In this document: positions 48,134 through 57,766 of the stretch, in pieces
Position numbering within the stretch: the stretch's first letter is position 1
Layout: each line of letters starts with the position of its first letter
Source: an uncultured Nitrosomonas sp.
Lineage (GTDB): Bacteria; Pseudomonadota; Gammaproteobacteria; Burkholderiales; Nitrosomonadaceae
Reading direction: 5' to 3'
Length of the DNA stretch: 64,000 bases
NCBI GenBank assembly: GCA_902826115.1
Contig: CADEDO010000003.1
Coordinates: 1-64,000 of the forward strand
Notes under the pieces: generated by a model
Databases searched by the model: none
What the model saw: the letters and a program-made list of their open reading frames with translations, nothing else
Told to the model about the DNA's origin: nothing
Translations under genes and position numbers: made by a program

Positions 48134-48712
48134 TGTCAGTAGCTTCCTTAATTTATGAGACGTAATAGAATTATGTTAATACAGTTTTAAGTTTTTCTTA
48201 TTGCGAAATAAGCCAGTTTATTCCCGCAATATTAAATTTTTATTACTTTGATGAGAAGACAACTTGTAAGCCGACAGGGCTATAGGACGGAACCTTAAGC
48301 AGGTTAAATGCATACTTGATTTTGATTTTAGACTCTAATTTGTATTTAATGATGACTTGAATCAAAATGCTGAAACCTAAAGCGAAACCTAAAGCTCAAA
48401 AAAGTCTCATTCGGATAGATCTCTTATACCACTTGCTTATTGCGAGAATTATTGTATCCGATAATCACGGTATTGTCAGTGCGTGCAGTATGTTCATTTT
48501 CATAGAACCCAATATTGGGACAGATATTGCACATCAAATGGCAGATAAAAGCTCAAAAATCACCCGTTATGCAGAATCAACGACAATTTTAGCAAGATAA
48601 ATGAATGCTTCCTTGCAGTATAGCAATTGCCAATAGCGTTTTGACTTCACTTCGAATGTTTGCTATTTTCCAGCGCACACAAAGGAGATCGTCTTTTTAT
48701 GTCCAAGAAAAT
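48134..48712. other. Intergenic region between cysD and the APC permease
   Basis: About 580 bp. It should hold the cysD promoter (reverse strand) and the permease promoter. A perfect 12-bp tandem repeat (GAAACCTAAAGC twice, 48372-48395) lies in a 77-codon frame with no recognisable product. AAAGGAG at 48681-48687 serves the five-codon frame at 48699-48716 rather than the permease start directly. Confidence 0.5.
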
Positions 48713-48716
48713 ATGA
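48699..48716 (+). CDS. Putative five-codon leader ORF (MSKKI) upstream of APC permease
   Basis: ATG at 48699 lies 11 nt after a strong AAAGGAG. It reads five codons, and its TGA (48714-48716) overlaps the permease ATG (48713-48715) as ATGA. The permease start has no ribosome binding site of its own at proper spacing, so re-initiation from this mini-ORF is likely. Chance remains possible. Confidence 0.45.
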   Translation: MSKKI

Positions 48717-50284
48717 GTGGTCACCTGCACGAAGAAACCGTGATGCACGGCCTAAAAGCCAAGGGACTAAAAAAAGGATCCGTTTCCAGGTCGGCTGCCG
48801 TCACCATCGGTCTGGCCGCCACTGCGCCAGCTTATTCGTTGACGGGCGCTCTAGGTTATGGTGCTGCCGAAAGTGGTTATCAACTCCCAATCGTATTCAT
48901 TCTTTCCGTGATCCCGATGTTCTTCGTCGCGCTTTCCTATAAGCATTTAACCGCTTCTGCACCGGATTCCGGAACAGTTTTCACTTGGGGGACGAAAGCT
49001 ATTGGACCAAGAATTGGCTGGTTTGGCGGATGGGCGCTGTTATTGGCAAGCGTCATGGCAGGAGTGGCTGCAACCGAAGTCATGGTCAATGCAACCGCGC
49101 TTATGCTTGATTTTCAAGATACCCCCGTGTGGCTGCATCTCGGCGTCGCCATTCTGTTCATCCTCAGCACGACATACCTGACAGCTCTGGGCGCAGAGGA
49201 ATCTTCACGCACCACCATGATTTTGACCATTGCGCAATACGGTGGACTGATCACACTGACTGCGATTCTGCTCATGCGCGTCGTACAGGGAAACGCAGTA
49301 GTCAGCGCGGAAGTATTTTCCTTAGAATGGTTCAATCCATTTGCCATCTCTTCCTTCAGTGCTTTTCTGCACGGATTCTTGGTGGCGTTATTCATTTTTT
49401 GGGGATTTGATGCATCGTTGGCCATGTCTGAGGAAACGGATGGCAGCGCCGAGCAGGCAGGACGCAGCGGCATCATCGCGATGATGATTACTGCCATCAC
49501 TTATGTGACTTTTTCCACTGCCGCATTAGCTTATGCCGGTATCGATGCGCAAGACCCATCCAGTCTGACATTCAAAGATAACATCGGCTCCATCATCACC
49601 GCTTTAACCACTGATATCATCGGTACACAAGGCACGCTGATTGCCGCTTTGATCATTGCCGTTTCAGCCTTTTCATCGACCATGTCTACCATTATGCCGG
49701 CAGCGCGCGCCGCATTGGCGATGGCAACCTATCGGGCCATTCCGCGCAAATTTTCTTCCATCAATGAAGCCACTCAAACACCCAAATTTGCCACCTGGAC
49801 CATTGGCCTAATGACGCTGACCATCTACATGACCTTGAGTGTCATCAGCGAATCGATCGTCAAGGATTTGATCCATAGCGTCAGCATCGCCATCTGCACT
49901 TACTATACGGTAGCGGCCCTGTCCTGCGTGCTCTACTTCCATCGCACTGCCTTTAACCACTGGCACACGGCTCTTTCGCAAGTCATTCTGCCCATGATTG
50001 CTGCCGCCATTTTGATTGCAGTCGGCATCCTGCAGGCATGGAACATGATGGATCCTACCTATGGATCCAGCGGCTCCATTGCAGGAGTGGGTGCGGTATT
50101 TTTAATCGGCGTTGCCACTCTGTTTTGCGGCGCTCCCCTGATGATTCTGTGGAATATGCGCGAACCCAGGTTCTTTCGGGGTGAAACCCTGCCGCTGGAA
50201 AGAGCACACATGGTAGCAGATAGTCAAAATGGCCATTCAGCTCACGACACGCCAACCAAAACTGCTCACCACGATACTCACTAA
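48713..50284 (+). CDS. APC-superfamily amino acid permease
   Basis: This 523-residue protein has 12 or more hydrophobic segments. The N-terminal SAAVTIGLAATAPAYSLTGALGY region contains the APC-type unwound-helix Gly/Ala-rich motif. GWFGGWALLLAS and FSTTMSTIMPAARAALAMA-like regions also match the family. The substrate cannot be assigned. A hydrophilic His-rich tail ends the protein. The ATG at 48713 is chosen because it overlaps the leader-ORF stop; the frame extends upstream to 48605 without a good start. Confidence 0.85.
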   Translation: MSGHLHEETVMHGLKAKGLKKGSVSRSAAVTIGLAATAPAYSLTGALGYGAAESGYQLPIVFILSVIPMFFVALSYKHLTASAPDSGTVFTWGTKAIGPRIGWFGGWALLLASVMAGVAATEVMVNATALMLDFQDTPVWLHLGVAILFILSTTYLTALGAEESSRTTMILTIAQYGGLITLTAILLMRVVQGNAVVSAEVFSLEWFNPFAISSFSAFLHGFLVALFIFWGFDASLAMSEETDGSAEQAGRSGIIAMMITAITYVTFSTAALAYAGIDAQDPSSLTFKDNIGSIITALTTDIIGTQGTLIAALIIAVSAFSSTMSTIMPAARAALAMATYRAIPRKFSSINEATQTPKFATWTIGLMTLTIYMTLSVISESIVKDLIHSVSIAICTYYTVAALSCVLYFHRTAFNHWHTALSQVILPMIAAAILIAVGILQAWNMMDPTYGSSGSIAGVGAVFLIGVATLFCGAPLMILWNMREPRFFRGETLPLERAHMVADSQNGHSAHDTPTKTAHHDTH

Positions 50285-50330
50285 CCCCAATAAATTAGCA
50301 AGCCATTTCACGCAATCAGTTATTATTTTT

Positions 50331-50711
50331 CTAAATTGATTTATCTTTCTCAATGGGTGAATTGGCTTCACGCCAAGCTCTGATACCACCATCCATTGAC
50401 ATCACATCGGTATAGCCCATTTGCTGGAGAGCATCTGCCACCAGAACAGAGCGATAACCACCTCCGCAATACAACACGATGGGCGCCTGTTTATCGGGGA
50501 TCAAGGTTTCAATATCACGCTCAATAATCCCTTTTCCAAGATGGCGAGCGCCTGCCGCGTGATCAATCCAAAATTCATGGTCCTCGCGCACATCGATAAA
50601 ATGAAATGACTCTCCCCGCGCTAATCTCGCTTGCACATCCGCCACGGTACATTCTTTTATCCGTTGTTTTGATTGCTCTACTAACTTTAAAAATCCTGGA
50701 TTGTGCTGCAT
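50331..50711 (-). CDS. Rhodanese-like sulfurtransferase
   Basis: This 126-residue single-domain rhodanese has the active-site loop YCGGGYRS with its cysteine near residue 81, plus FIDVREDHEFWIDHAAGARHL and MDGGIRAWREA. It transfers sulfane sulfur to an acceptor that is not identifiable here. It is a single gene. Confidence 0.93.
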   Translation of the reverse strand: MQHNPGFLKLVEQSKQRIKECTVADVQARLARGESFHFIDVREDHEFWIDHAAGARHLGKGIIERDIETLIPDKQAPIVLYCGGGYRSVLVADALQQMGYTDVMSMDGGIRAWREANSPIEKDKSI

Positions 50712-50985
50712 TTGTCTCCTTTGTTATTCAAATCAAGATAAGTGATGTTTGAAACATAGCCATTGAAATGTACCAAAGATCCCATGATATGGTCAAAATG
50801 ATTACTTACGCATCAAGATGATGCTGAATTATGCGGTTCTGTGGTTGGTAAACTGAGTGGAATCAGTTTACCATTCCGTTTGAGGAAAGATTGTTTAACC
50901 ATAAACGGTATAGCCGTTGTTCACAAAAAACAGAAGGTTTTCCCAGTAGTCAACTCGGAGTCATCGGACGCTGGATGAGGCACGT

Positions 50986-52236
50986 ATGAAGCATTGGCTG
51001 GAATGTTTGCACCCTTTCAAGACTGCAGAAACTCGGCGTCTTGCGATTTTATTTGCTGTCATCTACTTCGCCCAGGGAATGTCCGCCCTGCCCAATCAAG
51101 TCATTTCCATCAGCTTTAAGGATCGAGGCTTCGAAGCCGATGATGTGGCCTTTTTTTTTCTATTGACATCGATGCCATGGTTCATCAAACCGGTATATGG
51201 ATTGATCTCGGACTTTCTACCGCTGTTTGGCCAACGCCGCAAAAGCTACTTGCTGCTAACTTCGGCACTTGCCTGTATTGCAGGCTTAATTGCGGCATTT
51301 TCGTCACACTATACCTACTGGGAGCTTGCCGTCCTCTATACCATGATGGGACTGGGCCTGGCTTACAACGATGTGCTGACCGATGCGCTGATGGTGGAAA
51401 GCGGCAAATTGAATGGACTCACCGGTGCATTCCAGTCGGTGCAATGGACAGCGGTCACCGGAGCGTCGATCATCGTGGGATTGCTGGGCGGATATTTTGC
51501 CGAACATCGCAATTTGCAGGCAGCTTTTGCTTTTTCGGCCATATTCCCATTTATTGTGTTGATCATGGCAGTTTTCTTTGTGCGTGAAAAACATATTGCA
51601 CCTGGGAAAGGCGAATTCAAGGAAATCTGGGCAGCGCTGCGGGCAGGATTTGGCGAGCGCTCAGTATGGCTGGTCGGCGCTTTCATTTTTCTATTCAATT
51701 TCAGTCCATCTTTCGGCCCGGCATTCTTTTACTACCAGACTGACGTGCTTGGTTTTGGCCAGCAATATATTGGCGTCTTAAGCTCAATCGGTTCCGCAGC
51801 CAGCATCGCTGGGGCTTTCATTTATGCACCCCTGTCGCGAGTGATGCCACTCCGGCGGCTGATCAACCTCGCCATCGGTTTATCTGTCCTGACCTTGCTC
51901 GCTTATTTGGCTTATCGCGGGGAAACCTCTGCGATATTCATTCATATCATCTGGGGCGTTACGGGCATGATCACCATGCTCGCATTCCTGGATCTGGCCG
52001 CAAGGGCTTGCCCTAAGCGCGCGGAAGCAACTTTCTTTGCGCTGCTGATGTCCGTTTTTAATCTTGGGTCACTGGCTTCGCAGAATGTCGGCGCACATTT
52101 GTACACTGAACTGGGCGAAGGCCCTTCCGCTTATCTCTGGTTGGTGATCATTTCCACCATTGCGACAGCCGCCATCTGGCTGCTTGTTCCGCTGGTGCAC
52201 ATCGAACGCATCGAATCTCATGCACGGCACCCGTAA
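50986..52236 (+). CDS. MFS / folate-biopterin (BT1) type transporter
   Basis: This 416-residue protein has about 12 membrane segments. YFAQGMSALPNQVISI and MPWFIKPVYGLISDFLPLFGQRRKSYLL resemble the BT1 folate/biopterin transporter family of the major facilitator superfamily. Relatives are common in cyanobacteria and proteobacteria. The substrate is not established from sequence. It is a single gene. Confidence 0.75.
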   Translation: MKHWLECLHPFKTAETRRLAILFAVIYFAQGMSALPNQVISISFKDRGFEADDVAFFFLLTSMPWFIKPVYGLISDFLPLFGQRRKSYLLLTSALACIAGLIAAFSSHYTYWELAVLYTMMGLGLAYNDVLTDALMVESGKLNGLTGAFQSVQWTAVTGASIIVGLLGGYFAEHRNLQAAFAFSAIFPFIVLIMAVFFVREKHIAPGKGEFKEIWAALRAGFGERSVWLVGAFIFLFNFSPSFGPAFFYYQTDVLGFGQQYIGVLSSIGSAASIAGAFIYAPLSRVMPLRRLINLAIGLSVLTLLAYLAYRGETSAIFIHIIWGVTGMITMLAFLDLAARACPKRAEATFFALLMSVFNLGSLASQNVGAHLYTELGEGPSAYLWLVIISTIATAAIWLLVPLVHIERIESHARHP

Positions 52237-52371
52237 AATTTCGCCTGCGCTTGAAATAATGGAATGTCGGTCTATGGTGACTGAAAAATAAGCCATACTT
52301 GAGCGACAAGCCGGTTTATCATGGAAACTGTATAGTCAGTTCCCTGCTAGTTCAGAAATCAAGGAGGAATC

Positions 52372-52908
52372 ATGAAGCGCCACTTATGTTTACTCTGTTT
52401 GTTATTGAGTGCCTGTGCGGGATTGCCGGCAAACTTTGGCAATGCACCCACTGTGCAACTTTCCTATCAGCAGGTCAACAGTGATATCGCCAGTTATCGA
52501 GAATCCCCAGTGCGCTGGGGTGGCGTGATTATTGACGTCGATAATGAAGATCAAGTCAGCCTGATGCAAGTGGTGTACTATCCGCTCGATTACAGTGGCC
52601 GTCCACAATTACACAAACCGGGTGAAGGTCGTTTTGTCATTAAAAGCGCTGAATTTCTCGATCCGGCCATTTACACCAAGGATAAAGAGATCACCGTTGC
52701 CGGCGTTATTATAGGAAACATCGAGCGCACCGTTGGCAAAAGAGTCATCCAGGTGCCGCTGCTATCCGCCACGGCCATTCATCTTTGGCCCACCTACCCA
52801 AATCAATACGATTATCGTGGCTACGGTCCGTATCCTTATTTTGGCTATCCGGGCTTTTATCCTTTCTATCCGGGCGGACTCTACAGTCCGTATTATCGAA
52901 GATGGTAA
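52372..52908 (+). CDS. slp: Slp-family outer membrane lipoprotein
   Basis: The 178-residue precursor has a lipobox in LLLSAC (Cys15). The mature part matches Slp (RWGGVIIDVDNEDQVSLMQVVYYPLD, GRFVIKSAEFLDPAIY, VAGVIIG). Slp is a starvation- or stress-induced lipoprotein of the outer membrane. The C-terminus adds a Tyr/Gly/Pro-rich tail. CAAGGAGGAA gives a strong ribosome binding site. Confidence 0.88.
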   Translation: MKRHLCLLCLLLSACAGLPANFGNAPTVQLSYQQVNSDIASYRESPVRWGGVIIDVDNEDQVSLMQVVYYPLDYSGRPQLHKPGEGRFVIKSAEFLDPAIYTKDKEITVAGVIIGNIERTVGKRVIQVPLLSATAIHLWPTYPNQYDYRGYGPYPYFGYPGFYPFYPGGLYSPYYRRW

Positions 52909-53019
52909 TTGGACCTCTAAAAAATCACGGCTACTTGATAGTAGAATAACCAGTTCCCCTGTCGCCCGGGGTTCAATAATGGAAATTACCCTGCAAAGAT
53001 TAATTGAGGATTAGCAATC

Positions 53020-53322
53020 ATGTATGTGACCATCGTCTATGTTTCTGTCAAACCGGAAAAAGTGCAGGCATTCAAGGAAGCCTGCCGATCAAATCACGAA
53101 AATTCCATCCTTGAACCGGGCAATGTCCGTTTTGACATTCTGCAATCAGCGGATGATCCGGCAAAGTTCGTATTTTATGAAGCCTATAAAACACCACAGG
53201 ATGCAGCCGCACACAAACAAACCGCACATTATCTGGCATGGCGTGACACTGTGGCGGACTGGATGGCTGAACCCCGCAAAGGCATCGTTTATGACGGTTT
53301 GTATCCAATCATCCACAGCTAA
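53020..53322 (+). CDS. ABM-domain putative quinol monooxygenase
   Basis: This 100-residue protein is one antibiotic-biosynthesis-monooxygenase domain (VSVKPEKVQAFKEACRSN, NVRFDILQS, FVFYEAYKTPQDAAAHKQT). These small ferredoxin-like proteins act as cofactor-free monooxygenases or handle reactive carbonyls. Its stop overlaps the start of the Fe-ADH by one base (TAATG), so the two are coupled. Confidence 0.88.
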   Translation: MYVTIVYVSVKPEKVQAFKEACRSNHENSILEPGNVRFDILQSADDPAKFVFYEAYKTPQDAAAHKQTAHYLAWRDTVADWMAEPRKGIVYDGLYPIIHS

Positions 53323-54506
53323 TGTTTAACTTTTCCATTGCCCGATTACCACGCATCGAATTTGGCGCAGGCGTGTTCAAAAAAACGCCCGATATCATTG
53401 CCAGTTATGGCCCGCGCATTTTACTGGTAACCGGAGCCCGCTCATTCACCAACACGAACCATTGGCAACCATTCATTGATCAACTCAAGCAGCGCGCCAT
53501 CAGTTGGCAGCATTGCACGATTGCTGAAGAGCCGTCGCCCGCTTTAATCGATGAACTCGTCAAAGCTTACGCAAGCGATTCCTTCGATGCCGTGGTCGGT
53601 ATCGGCGGTGGCAGCGCACTGGATGCTGCCAAAGCGATTGCCGGATTATTGAAGGTACAGCGCTCGGTCATGGATTATCTGGAAGGTGTCGGGCCGGAAT
53701 TGCCTTATACAGGGCCTGCCACTCCGTTCATTGCAGTACCCACCACTGCCGGCACCGGTAGCGAGGCCACCAAGAATGCCGTGCTCAGCGTGCAAGGGGA
53801 AAACGGTTTTAAAAAATCCTTCCGGCATGACCAATTGGTTGCCGAATACGCCATTGTTGACCCCGATTTACTTGCCAGTTGCCCGCCCAATGTCATCGCC
53901 GCCAATGGTATGGATGCATTGACGCAACTGCTGGAATCGTATGTTTCCACCAAATCCAACGCATTGACTGATGCGCTGGCAATCAGCGGTTTGCAAGCTG
54001 CCCGGGATGCATTGATCCCGTTATACCGCCAGGAAGGGGAACTCCAAGCACATCGTGAAAAAATGGCCTATGCCGCGCTGCTCTCCGGTATCACACTGGC
54101 ACAGGTTGGTCTGGGTTCGGTGCATGGCCTGGCATCTCCACTGGGTGCTTTTTTTCCAATCCCACACGGCGTGGTATGCGGCACGCTGGTCGCTTCCGCC
54201 ACCCGAATCAATATTCACAGCATGTCAGCCCGTGAACCAAATAATACCGCACTGGCAAAATACTGGCGTACCGCTGAAATTCTCTGCCAGAGGCGTTTCA
54301 TTGATCCGCAAGTCGCGTTTAATAAGTTGATCGATCTGTTGGCACAATGGACCAACGAACTTGCCCTGCCACGTCTATCGCATTACGGTTTGCAAGAAAC
54401 CGCATTGGACAAGGTCATCGCCCATTGCCGCGGCAGCAGCATGAAAACCAATCCCATTGTGCTAACCGATGAAGAGATCAGACAAGTGTTGCTGGAACGG
54501 TTATAG
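53322..54506 (+). CDS. Iron-containing alcohol dehydrogenase
   Basis: This 394-residue protein has the group III ADH pattern: the nucleotide site GIGGGSALDAAKAIA, TTAGTGSEATKNAV, and metal ligands in NGMDALTQLLESYVS and VHGLASPLGAFFPIPHGVVCG. It reduces an aldehyde or oxidises an alcohol with NAD(P). It is translationally coupled to the ABM gene, and together they suggest turnover of a small carbonyl compound. Confidence 0.92.
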   Translation: MFNFSIARLPRIEFGAGVFKKTPDIIASYGPRILLVTGARSFTNTNHWQPFIDQLKQRAISWQHCTIAEEPSPALIDELVKAYASDSFDAVVGIGGGSALDAAKAIAGLLKVQRSVMDYLEGVGPELPYTGPATPFIAVPTTAGTGSEATKNAVLSVQGENGFKKSFRHDQLVAEYAIVDPDLLASCPPNVIAANGMDALTQLLESYVSTKSNALTDALAISGLQAARDALIPLYRQEGELQAHREKMAYAALLSGITLAQVGLGSVHGLASPLGAFFPIPHGVVCGTLVASATRINIHSMSAREPNNTALAKYWRTAEILCQRRFIDPQVAFNKLIDLLAQWTNELALPRLSHYGLQETALDKVIAHCRGSSMKTNPIVLTDEEIRQVLLERL

Positions 54507-54659
54507 CAATCAACATTCTGAAAATTATCCTCAAGGAAACTGATGTATAGACCCATATCTCTGCTGATCAGCCCCTTGAAGCAAAATAAAGGGGGTTCGA
54601 TATATTAGCATCAAGCAAATTCAAGTCATGAAATATCAGCCCCAAAATTCGTTTGATAG

Positions 54660-55373
54660 CTAATTCAGCACCTCTTCCAAAAAATCCGCAATCGACCGGT
54701 ACGCACGATTCGCCGCCAGTTCTTTATAGACGGTTCCAAAGCTGGGATTATTGGCTTTCGGATTGGTAAATGCGTGCATCGTGCCGCCGTAGACATGCAT
54801 CTGCCAATCCACGCCAGCTTGCGTCATTTCAGTTTCAAAGGCGAGTACTTGTTCCGGCGGCACCATGGGATCATCGTGGCCATGCAAACAAAGGATTCTG
54901 GCGGTGATGGGTTCATTCGCCACATGGCCAGGCGCAAAAATACCGTGGATGCTGATGACGCCGCGCACATCCGCGCCTGAACGAGCCAGTTCGAGCACGC
55001 ACATGCCGCCAAAACAATAACCCATTGCAGCAACTCTTGAAGCATCGACCTGCGGCAATTGCCTCACTGTATCGAGTGCCGCATTGATCCTGCGCCTGAG
55101 CAACGCGCGGTCTTTTGCAAACGGACTCATCAGAGCGCCATTTTTTTCAGCATCACCGTCCGCTCCAATAATGCCTTTGCCATACATATCCAGCGCAAAA
55201 CCCACATAGCCCATATCCGCGATTCTTTCTGCCGCTTTGTTGGCGAATTCGCGCCGCCCGCTCCAATCATGCGCCACCAGCACCGCAGGTTTGGGTTGAT
55301 CGGTCTCGTGATAGGCCAAATAGCCTTCTAATTGACGACTACCATCCTGATAATCGATCGTCTTCGTAATCAT
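54660..55373 (-). CDS. Dienelactone hydrolase family protein
   Basis: This 237-residue alpha/beta hydrolase has the nucleophile elbow GYCFGG with cysteine, VLVAHDWSGRREFA, and the late aspartate and histidine in GHDDPMVPPE and GGTMHAFTNP. The family opens lactones such as dienelactone, but many members have other substrates. The ATG at 55373 lies 7 nt after GAGG. It is a single gene. Confidence 0.9.
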   Translation of the reverse strand: MITKTIDYQDGSRQLEGYLAYHETDQPKPAVLVAHDWSGRREFANKAAERIADMGYVGFALDMYGKGIIGADGDAEKNGALMSPFAKDRALLRRRINAALDTVRQLPQVDASRVAAMGYCFGGMCVLELARSGADVRGVISIHGIFAPGHVANEPITARILCLHGHDDPMVPPEQVLAFETEMTQAGVDWQMHVYGGTMHAFTNPKANNPSFGTVYKELAANRAYRSIADFLEEVLN

Positions 55374-55502
55374 ATTCACACCTCAACTAAAAAGTACAAA
55401 ATATTGAAGATGGATAACCCTGATACACTATGATTGAAACAGTGATAATCTCACGCTGCACCGTTAATGTTTATTCGTAAAATTTGACCAGAGGATTTGA
55501 TC

Positions 55503-56024
55503 ATGACAAACAAACTTCAATCATTGATAGCCGGTATTTCAGCATTATCGATTTGTTTATTATCCCCTCTAACCTGGGCGCAGGACTTTCCTACCCAGAA
55601 AGTTTTACCGCTTGAATTATCAACCCAGGCAGCCATGGCGGCAATAAAAAAATGCCATGACGATGGATTCAAGGTCAGCGTAGCCATCGTTGATCAGTCC
55701 GGATTACTCAAGGTGCAATTAAAGGCGGATGGCGCCGGCCCGCATACACTGGATAGCAGTCGCCGCAAAGCATACACAGCCAATAGCCTGCGCGATTCGA
55801 CACATAAATATGCCGTGATGGTGGCACAAAAGCCCGAGTTGCAAAGTTTGACGCGCCTGAATGACAACATCCTGCTATTGGGTGGTGGATTTCCGATCAA
55901 AATCGGCGGCGAAGTGGTCGGTGGCATCGGTGTCGGCGGCGCTCCCGGCATTCAGTTTGACGAAGTGTGCGCCAGCGCGGCGCTGAAAGTGTTGAAAGCG
56001 GACGATACTTTTGAAGGCAAATAA
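55503..56024 (+). CDS. GlcG/HbpS-family exported protein
   Basis: This 173-residue precursor has a signal peptide ending ...SPLTWAQ. The domain with VSVAIVDQSGLLKVQLKADGAGPHTLDSSRRKAYTA matches GlcG/HbpS, some of which bind heme or cobalamin. Its TAA at 56022-56024 directly abuts the holB stop on the other strand. Confidence 0.85.
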   Translation: MTNKLQSLIAGISALSICLLSPLTWAQDFPTQKVLPLELSTQAAMAAIKKCHDDGFKVSVAIVDQSGLLKVQLKADGAGPHTLDSSRRKAYTANSLRDSTHKYAVMVAQKPELQSLTRLNDNILLLGGGFPIKIGGEVVGGIGVGGAPGIQFDEVCASAALKVLKADDTFEGK

Positions 56025-57065
56025 CTATCGTCTATTCATCAGCACACGGTAAGCAATCAATAACTCTTCCAGAAACAAACGCGGATTCAGCGGGTGATGT
56101 GACAACTTTTGCTTGGAATTCAGAGCCCGGGTAAAGGTGATGCATTCCGGCAAGTCAATTTGCCCGCTGAGTGCCTGGATGGCAGCCAGTTGTTTCAGAT
56201 AGTAGCGATTTCTTCCGGTCGTGCGATAGCTGACGAGGTCATAACACCATTTCTGCAACCAGCTGACAACCAGCGACAGATTCACCGGTTGCATAGCTTC
56301 GGCGAGCGCGAGCGGATCGAGTCGGCTGGGATTACCGATTTGTTGAATAAATTGATCATGTTGTGCCGCATGGCCGCCTTGTTCAAACGCTAAAGCGGCT
56401 AAGGGGGAAAAACTGGCGGCGGCCAAACTGGTTTCAGGGTCACTGACACGCTGTTGTTTCAGCCAATCAATCGATGACTGCACGTCAGGAATAGGCATGG
56501 CAATTTGCTGGCAGCGACTCCGGATGGTCGGCAATAAATGCTGCGCTTGATGCGTGACCAGGAGGAATAATACATCGGCTGGCGGCTCCTCCAGTTTTTT
56601 CAACAACGCATTGGCTGCCGCGCTATTCATGGATTCGGCGGGATGAATCAGGATAATTTTGTAACCGTTCTGATGCCCGGTCATATAGACAAATTCGGTT
56701 AGCTTGCGGATTTGTTCGATACTGATTTGCTTGCTGGCATTTTTCTTGGTTGCGGCACTATTAGACTTTTCTTCGCTATCCTCTTTTTCGCCAGAATCGC
56801 TCGAACCGGCTGCCAAAGCTTCCGGTATGATCTGAAAAAAATTAGGATGGGCTTGTTGCTCAAACCATCCACAGCTCAGGCATTTTCCACAAGCTGTTTG
56901 CTCAGTTGTGGGCGCAGTACATAACAATGCTTTGGCAAAATGCCGGGCAAATTGAAATTTGCCGATTCCTTGTTTGCCTTTCAATAGCAGTGCATGCCCA
57001 CGCCATTGACGCTTTTGCGTCAATTTTTGCCAGATTGCCTGCTGCCAAGCATAAATATCATGCAC
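56025..57065 (-). CDS. holB: DNA polymerase III delta' subunit
   Basis: This 346-residue clamp-loader subunit has a modified P-loop (GKQGIGKFQFARHFA), a zinc-binding cluster (CGKCLSCGWFEQ) and the SRC-type segment TIRSRCQQI. It starts with GTG and overlaps tmk by 8 bp. The tmk-holB order is conserved in proteobacteria. Confidence 0.93.
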   Translation of the reverse strand: MHDIYAWQQAIWQKLTQKRQWRGHALLLKGKQGIGKFQFARHFAKALLCTAPTTEQTACGKCLSCGWFEQQAHPNFFQIIPEALAAGSSDSGEKEDSEEKSNSAATKKNASKQISIEQIRKLTEFVYMTGHQNGYKIILIHPAESMNSAAANALLKKLEEPPADVLFLLVTHQAQHLLPTIRSRCQQIAMPIPDVQSSIDWLKQQRVSDPETSLAAASFSPLAALAFEQGGHAAQHDQFIQQIGNPSRLDPLALAEAMQPVNLSLVVSWLQKWCYDLVSYRTTGRNRYYLKQLAAIQALSGQIDLPECITFTRALNSKQKLSHHPLNPRLFLEELLIAYRVLMNRR

Positions 57066-57681
57066 GATTCAGCACATCCAGCAATATGCGTTCAACAGCC
57101 GCCTTCACCACAGTGACAGGCTGGCTGCCATCGACAATTTTGATACGTTCGGGAAACTGTTTCGCTCTATCCAGATAAGCAGCCCGCACACGCTGAAAAA
57201 ACTCGGTTTTTTCTTTCTCAAAGCGGTCAACAACCTTTATTTGCTTGACACGCTGCTGCCCCAGCTCCACAGGCACATCGAAATACAGCGTCAAATCAGG
57301 CTGCAACACACCTTGCGTCCAGCGTTCCAGGGTTGCCAGCTTATCCCTATCCAATTCCCTGCCGCCCCCCTGATAAGCAAAGCTGGCATCGGTAAAGCGA
57401 TCGGACACCACCCACTGACCTTGGGCCAATGCTGGCAAAATCAACTTGTCCAAGTGTTCACGGCGTGCTGCAAACATTAGCAGCGCTTCCGTTTCAGGAT
57501 GCATGGTCATGGCGTTATCCAGCACTAATGCGCGCAATTGCTCGCCTAACGGGGTTCCGCCGGGTTCCCGAGAGACGATGGCGACTAGTCCGGCTCGTTG
57601 AAGCAGTTCTACGATCCAAGCCAATTGAGTTGATTTGCCTGCGCCATCAATGCCTTCGAGCGTAATGAATTTGCCTTGCAT
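57058..57681 (-). CDS. tmk: Thymidylate kinase
   Basis: This 207-residue kinase phosphorylates dTMP to dTDP. The P-loop is EGIDGAGKST, followed by SREPGGTPLGE and the LID-region FDVPVELGQQR. The ATG at 57681 gives the family N-terminus MQGKFITLEGIDGAGKS; an ATG 15 bp upstream is possible. It overlaps holB. Confidence 0.95.
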   Translation of the reverse strand: MQGKFITLEGIDGAGKSTQLAWIVELLQRAGLVAIVSREPGGTPLGEQLRALVLDNAMTMHPETEALLMFAARREHLDKLILPALAQGQWVVSDRFTDASFAYQGGGRELDRDKLATLERWTQGVLQPDLTLYFDVPVELGQQRVKQIKVVDRFEKEKTEFFQRVRAAYLDRAKQFPERIKIVDGSQPVTVVKAAVERILLDVLNRA

Positions 57682-57766
57682 CCTGTCGTTCACCATTTAT
57701 CTGTTTTCAAGTTTTAATCCGGTAAGCTACCATGTACGGCCATGCCATTATTTTTTCATTTTCGCC

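Noticed and set aside
48367-48600. 77-codon forward frame before the permease
   Set aside because: No ribosome binding site, no recognisable domain, and a simple 12-bp tandem repeat explains its KPKAKPKA start.
54541-54620. Inverted repeat CCCCTT/AAGGGG between convergent Fe-ADH and dienelactone hydrolase genes
   Set aside because: Six-bp stem without T-tract; too weak to call a terminator.
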